Origin: Flavobacteriaceae bacterium
Lineage (GTDB): Bacteria > Bacteroidota > Bacteroidia > Flavobacteriales > Flavobacteriaceae
Assembly: GCA_016744415.1 (NCBI GenBank)
Contig: JADGEL010000002.1
Span: forward strand, 770,405-834,404
DNA: 64,000 nucleotides
Direction: 5' to 3'
Below are positions 62,955 through 64,000 of the stretch, in pieces. The translations under genes and the position numbers were made by a program. Under the pieces are notes generated by a model. That model did not search any database, was not told the DNA's origin, and was given only the letters and a program-made list of their open reading frames with translations. The number at the start of each line of letters is the position of its first letter. The first letter of the stretch is position 1.

Positions 62955-63758
62955 TTAATTATACTCAATTTTTTTTCTTAAATCATTTGGGTTATAGGCT
63001 ATTATTTTAGCTGGATATCTTTTATCTAAAAGTAGTTTCACTCTATTAGCAACTAGTTCGTGACTTGGATTAATAATAATTATTTCTTCGATATTTGGTG
63101 ATGAAAAACCTGCTCCAAGAGTTTGATTTAATTCAGCGTCTAGTGGGTCAAGCGAAATTCCATAAAGAATAGTTCTATTGCCTTTTTCTAATAAGGACAT
63201 CAATGAACCATGATTACTACCTAATTTCATTTCTTCTTCTTTTGTCCTGTAAATTTCTTGTGTAATTTCTGAAGGTAAATAAAGTTCATCAGGTGATTCA
63301 ATGCTACCATGAATGTGAAAACTTTCAATTTTGAAATTAGCATTAGGATTGTTAGAACGATATAGTTTATTTATTTCTAAATCAATTACGGTATCCCAAT
63401 TGGTAGTCACTAAATAAGCTTTGTATACTTTAGACATAACAAATTTGTCTACTATTTCTTTGAAGTTTTCTCTCGGTTTTATTTCGCCCGAATTTTGTGC
63501 TTTTTTTAATTCATCAGCTATATTGTTCTTTAAAACTCTAATGTTCGACTTCATTATCTCAAACATTTCTGGGTGTTTTCCAGCTTTAGCTATCGTAGAG
63601 TAAAATTTTAATAAATAAATATAGCGTGCGAAAAGAAAATTTGCTCCATCTCCATTAGTCTCAATATTTTCTGTTTTATTAATTGCTCTGATTACGGGAT
63701 TCCAAGCATTTTCAATAGCTCCAGCACCTACAATGAATGTTATGTTTTTTCCTTTCAA
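62955..63758 (-). CDS. SIR2-like NAD-hydrolase family protein (cassette gene)
   Basis: A 267-residue protein, essentially only a SIR2 fold: ITFIVGAGAIENAW (NAD loop, 7-20), YLVTTNWDTVIDLEIN, FHIHGSIESPDELY (with the catalytic-type His), and ILYGISLDPLDAELNQTLG. It lacks the long C-terminal part of the SIR2 gene at 57603. Its expected role is NAD hydrolysis in defence; a separate sensor would be needed and is not seen. The cassette ends are GTTGTACATA (62944-62953; stop one base away) and TATGTACAAC (63774-63783; ATG 15 bases away). Confidence 0.82.
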   Translation of the reverse strand: MKGKNITFIVGAGAIENAWNPVIRAINKTENIETNGDGANFLFARYIYLLKFYSTIAKAGKHPEMFEIMKSNIRVLKNNIADELKKAQNSGEIKPRENFKEIVDKFVMSKVYKAYLVTTNWDTVIDLEINKLYRSNNPNANFKIESFHIHGSIESPDELYLPSEITQEIYRTKEEEMKLGSNHGSLMSLLEKGNRTILYGISLDPLDAELNQTLGAGFSSPNIEEIIIINPSHELVANRVKLLLDKRYPAKIIAYNPNDLRKKIEYN

Positions 63759-63773
63759 TCTATTCGCTCAAAT

Positions 63774-63916
63774 TATGTACAACGTGATTGTGTATGATTT
63801 CGTTGCGTGTTTCAGCAACTAAATTAGTAAACAAAAACGAACCAGAGGAAATTCCGAAGGAATTTCCAAGTAAGCGAGCACTAGCAATGAATTATACACG
63901 GCTTAAGTTTACAATC
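63774..63916 (-). repeat. attC-like spacer F
   Basis: Outer box TATGTACAAC (63774-63783), six bases, inner box GTGTAT (63790-63795), about 98 bases with a central GGAAATTCC/GGAATTTCC hairpin, complementary inner box ATACAC (63894-63899), then a probable outer box GTTTACAATC (63907-63916) at a longer distance of seven bases. Its body is clearly related to spacer A. Confidence 0.68.
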
Positions 63917-63990
63917 TATTACTTTTATAGTATAAATCAGAAAGAACAAAAGAGAGAATTAAGGTTAATATACACGGTGAAGATTTAAAC
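63907..63990 (-). other. Possible gene-less mini-cassette at window end
   Basis: GTTTACAATC (63907-63916) and GATTTAAAC (63982-63990) are complementary but for one inserted base, have GTT and AAC at their outer ends as all the other boxes do, and enclose 65 bases without an ORF. A second inner-box-like ATACAC stands at 63970-63975. It could also be a broken site. Confidence 0.35.
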
Positions 63991-64000
63991 TTCGGCAACA

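Larger units (their letters stand above)
45959..64000 (+). mobile_element. Genomic island in comM carrying a serine recombinase; right end not in window
   Basis: The left boundary is the point where comM homology stops (about 45958). The contents differ from the core: two site-specific recombinases, XRE and excisionase-like regulators, a VirE-N-type protein, unknown genes, long AT-rich gaps and a cassette-like array. No relaxase or type IV secretion gene is seen, so within the visible 18 kb it looks integrative but not self-transmissible. The distal half of comM and the second attachment site were not found. Confidence 0.85.

Noticed and set aside
56603..63783. CRISPR or transposon ends as explanation for the inverted repeats around the cassette genes
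   Set aside because: The boxes differ from gene to gene and match only their own partner, so they are neither a common repeat nor the shared ends of one transposon family; no transposase is present.
56603..63783. The inverted repeats as ordinary terminators
   Set aside because: The arms flank whole genes of 0.4-1.7 kb, lack T runs, and have a fixed relation to inner boxes in the spacers.
63788..63988. Plus-strand frame at the window end
   Set aside because: It runs through spacer F and the putative mini-cassette, with no recognisable protein features.

Overview
The window is low-GC chromosomal DNA of a member of the Bacteroidota, almost certainly a marine-type Flavobacteriaceae. The signs are Bacteroidetes-type promoters (TTG about 18-20 bases upstream of TAnnTTTG) instead of sigma70 boxes, a T9SS C-terminal sorting domain, exosortase XrtF with its partner, a SusC/FecA-type TonB receptor with a carboxypeptidase-D-like N-terminus, a DnaE fused to a DnaQ-like exonuclease, and a dcw cluster in the Bacteroidetes order.

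Layout. 1-1406: end of proS, tRNA-Glu, rpsT. 1423-6909: rod-shape operon mreB-mreC-mreD-PBP2-rodA (minus). 7095-10163: purH, a free-methionine-sulfoxide-reductase-type GAF protein, and the XrtF pair. 10233-15170: a copper-flavoured cluster with a TonB receptor carrying a Cys-Cys motif, a T9SS-secreted tyrosinase-like protein, and HMA / heavy-metal-binding proteins. 15310-18502: rpe, CBS protein, a decayed cytochrome c, an MtfA-type peptidase, tRNA-Arg and yqeY. 18604-34038: complete dcw cluster mraZ-rsmH-ftsL-ftsI-murE-mraY-murD-ftsW-murG-murC-ftsQ-ftsA-ftsZ (minus), with a three-repeat MraZ box. 34433-45063: trmN6, rimM, rpsP, dnaE, two PagL-like proteins, a DUF2807 lipoprotein and a LacI regulator.

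At about 45958 the comM (yifB) gene is cut in its AAA domain and an island begins. It runs to the window end without reaching the other half of comM. The first island gene is a large serine recombinase, read from a promoter that lies at the junction. Then come a compact tyrosine recombinase, XRE and excisionase-like regulators (the latter frameshifted), a VirE-N/BT4734-type protein, an M23 peptidase, several unknown genes, candidate structured RNAs, and a tight three-gene operon with a DUF2971-like and a HEPN-like protein.

The most interesting part is 56600-64000. Six minus-strand genes each sit alone between short inverted repeats that are specific to that gene (GTT... before the gene, ...AAC after it). 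The stop codons fall 0-15 bases from the downstream repeat. The spacers between genes are 136-143 bp and share a geometry: an outer box, 6-7 bases, an inner box, about 100 bases, the complementary inner box, 4-5 bases, then the next outer box. The inner boxes co-vary (GTGTAT/ATACAC, GGTAT/ATACC, GTATAT/ATATAC, TGTAT/ATACA). This is the logic of integron attC sites and single-gene cassettes, here without an integron integrase in view. The cargo is of the defence type: two SIR2 proteins, two HEPN-motif proteins, a DUF2971 protein and one small unknown. I infer a cassette array of defence genes inside a serine-recombinase island in comM of a flavobacterium.
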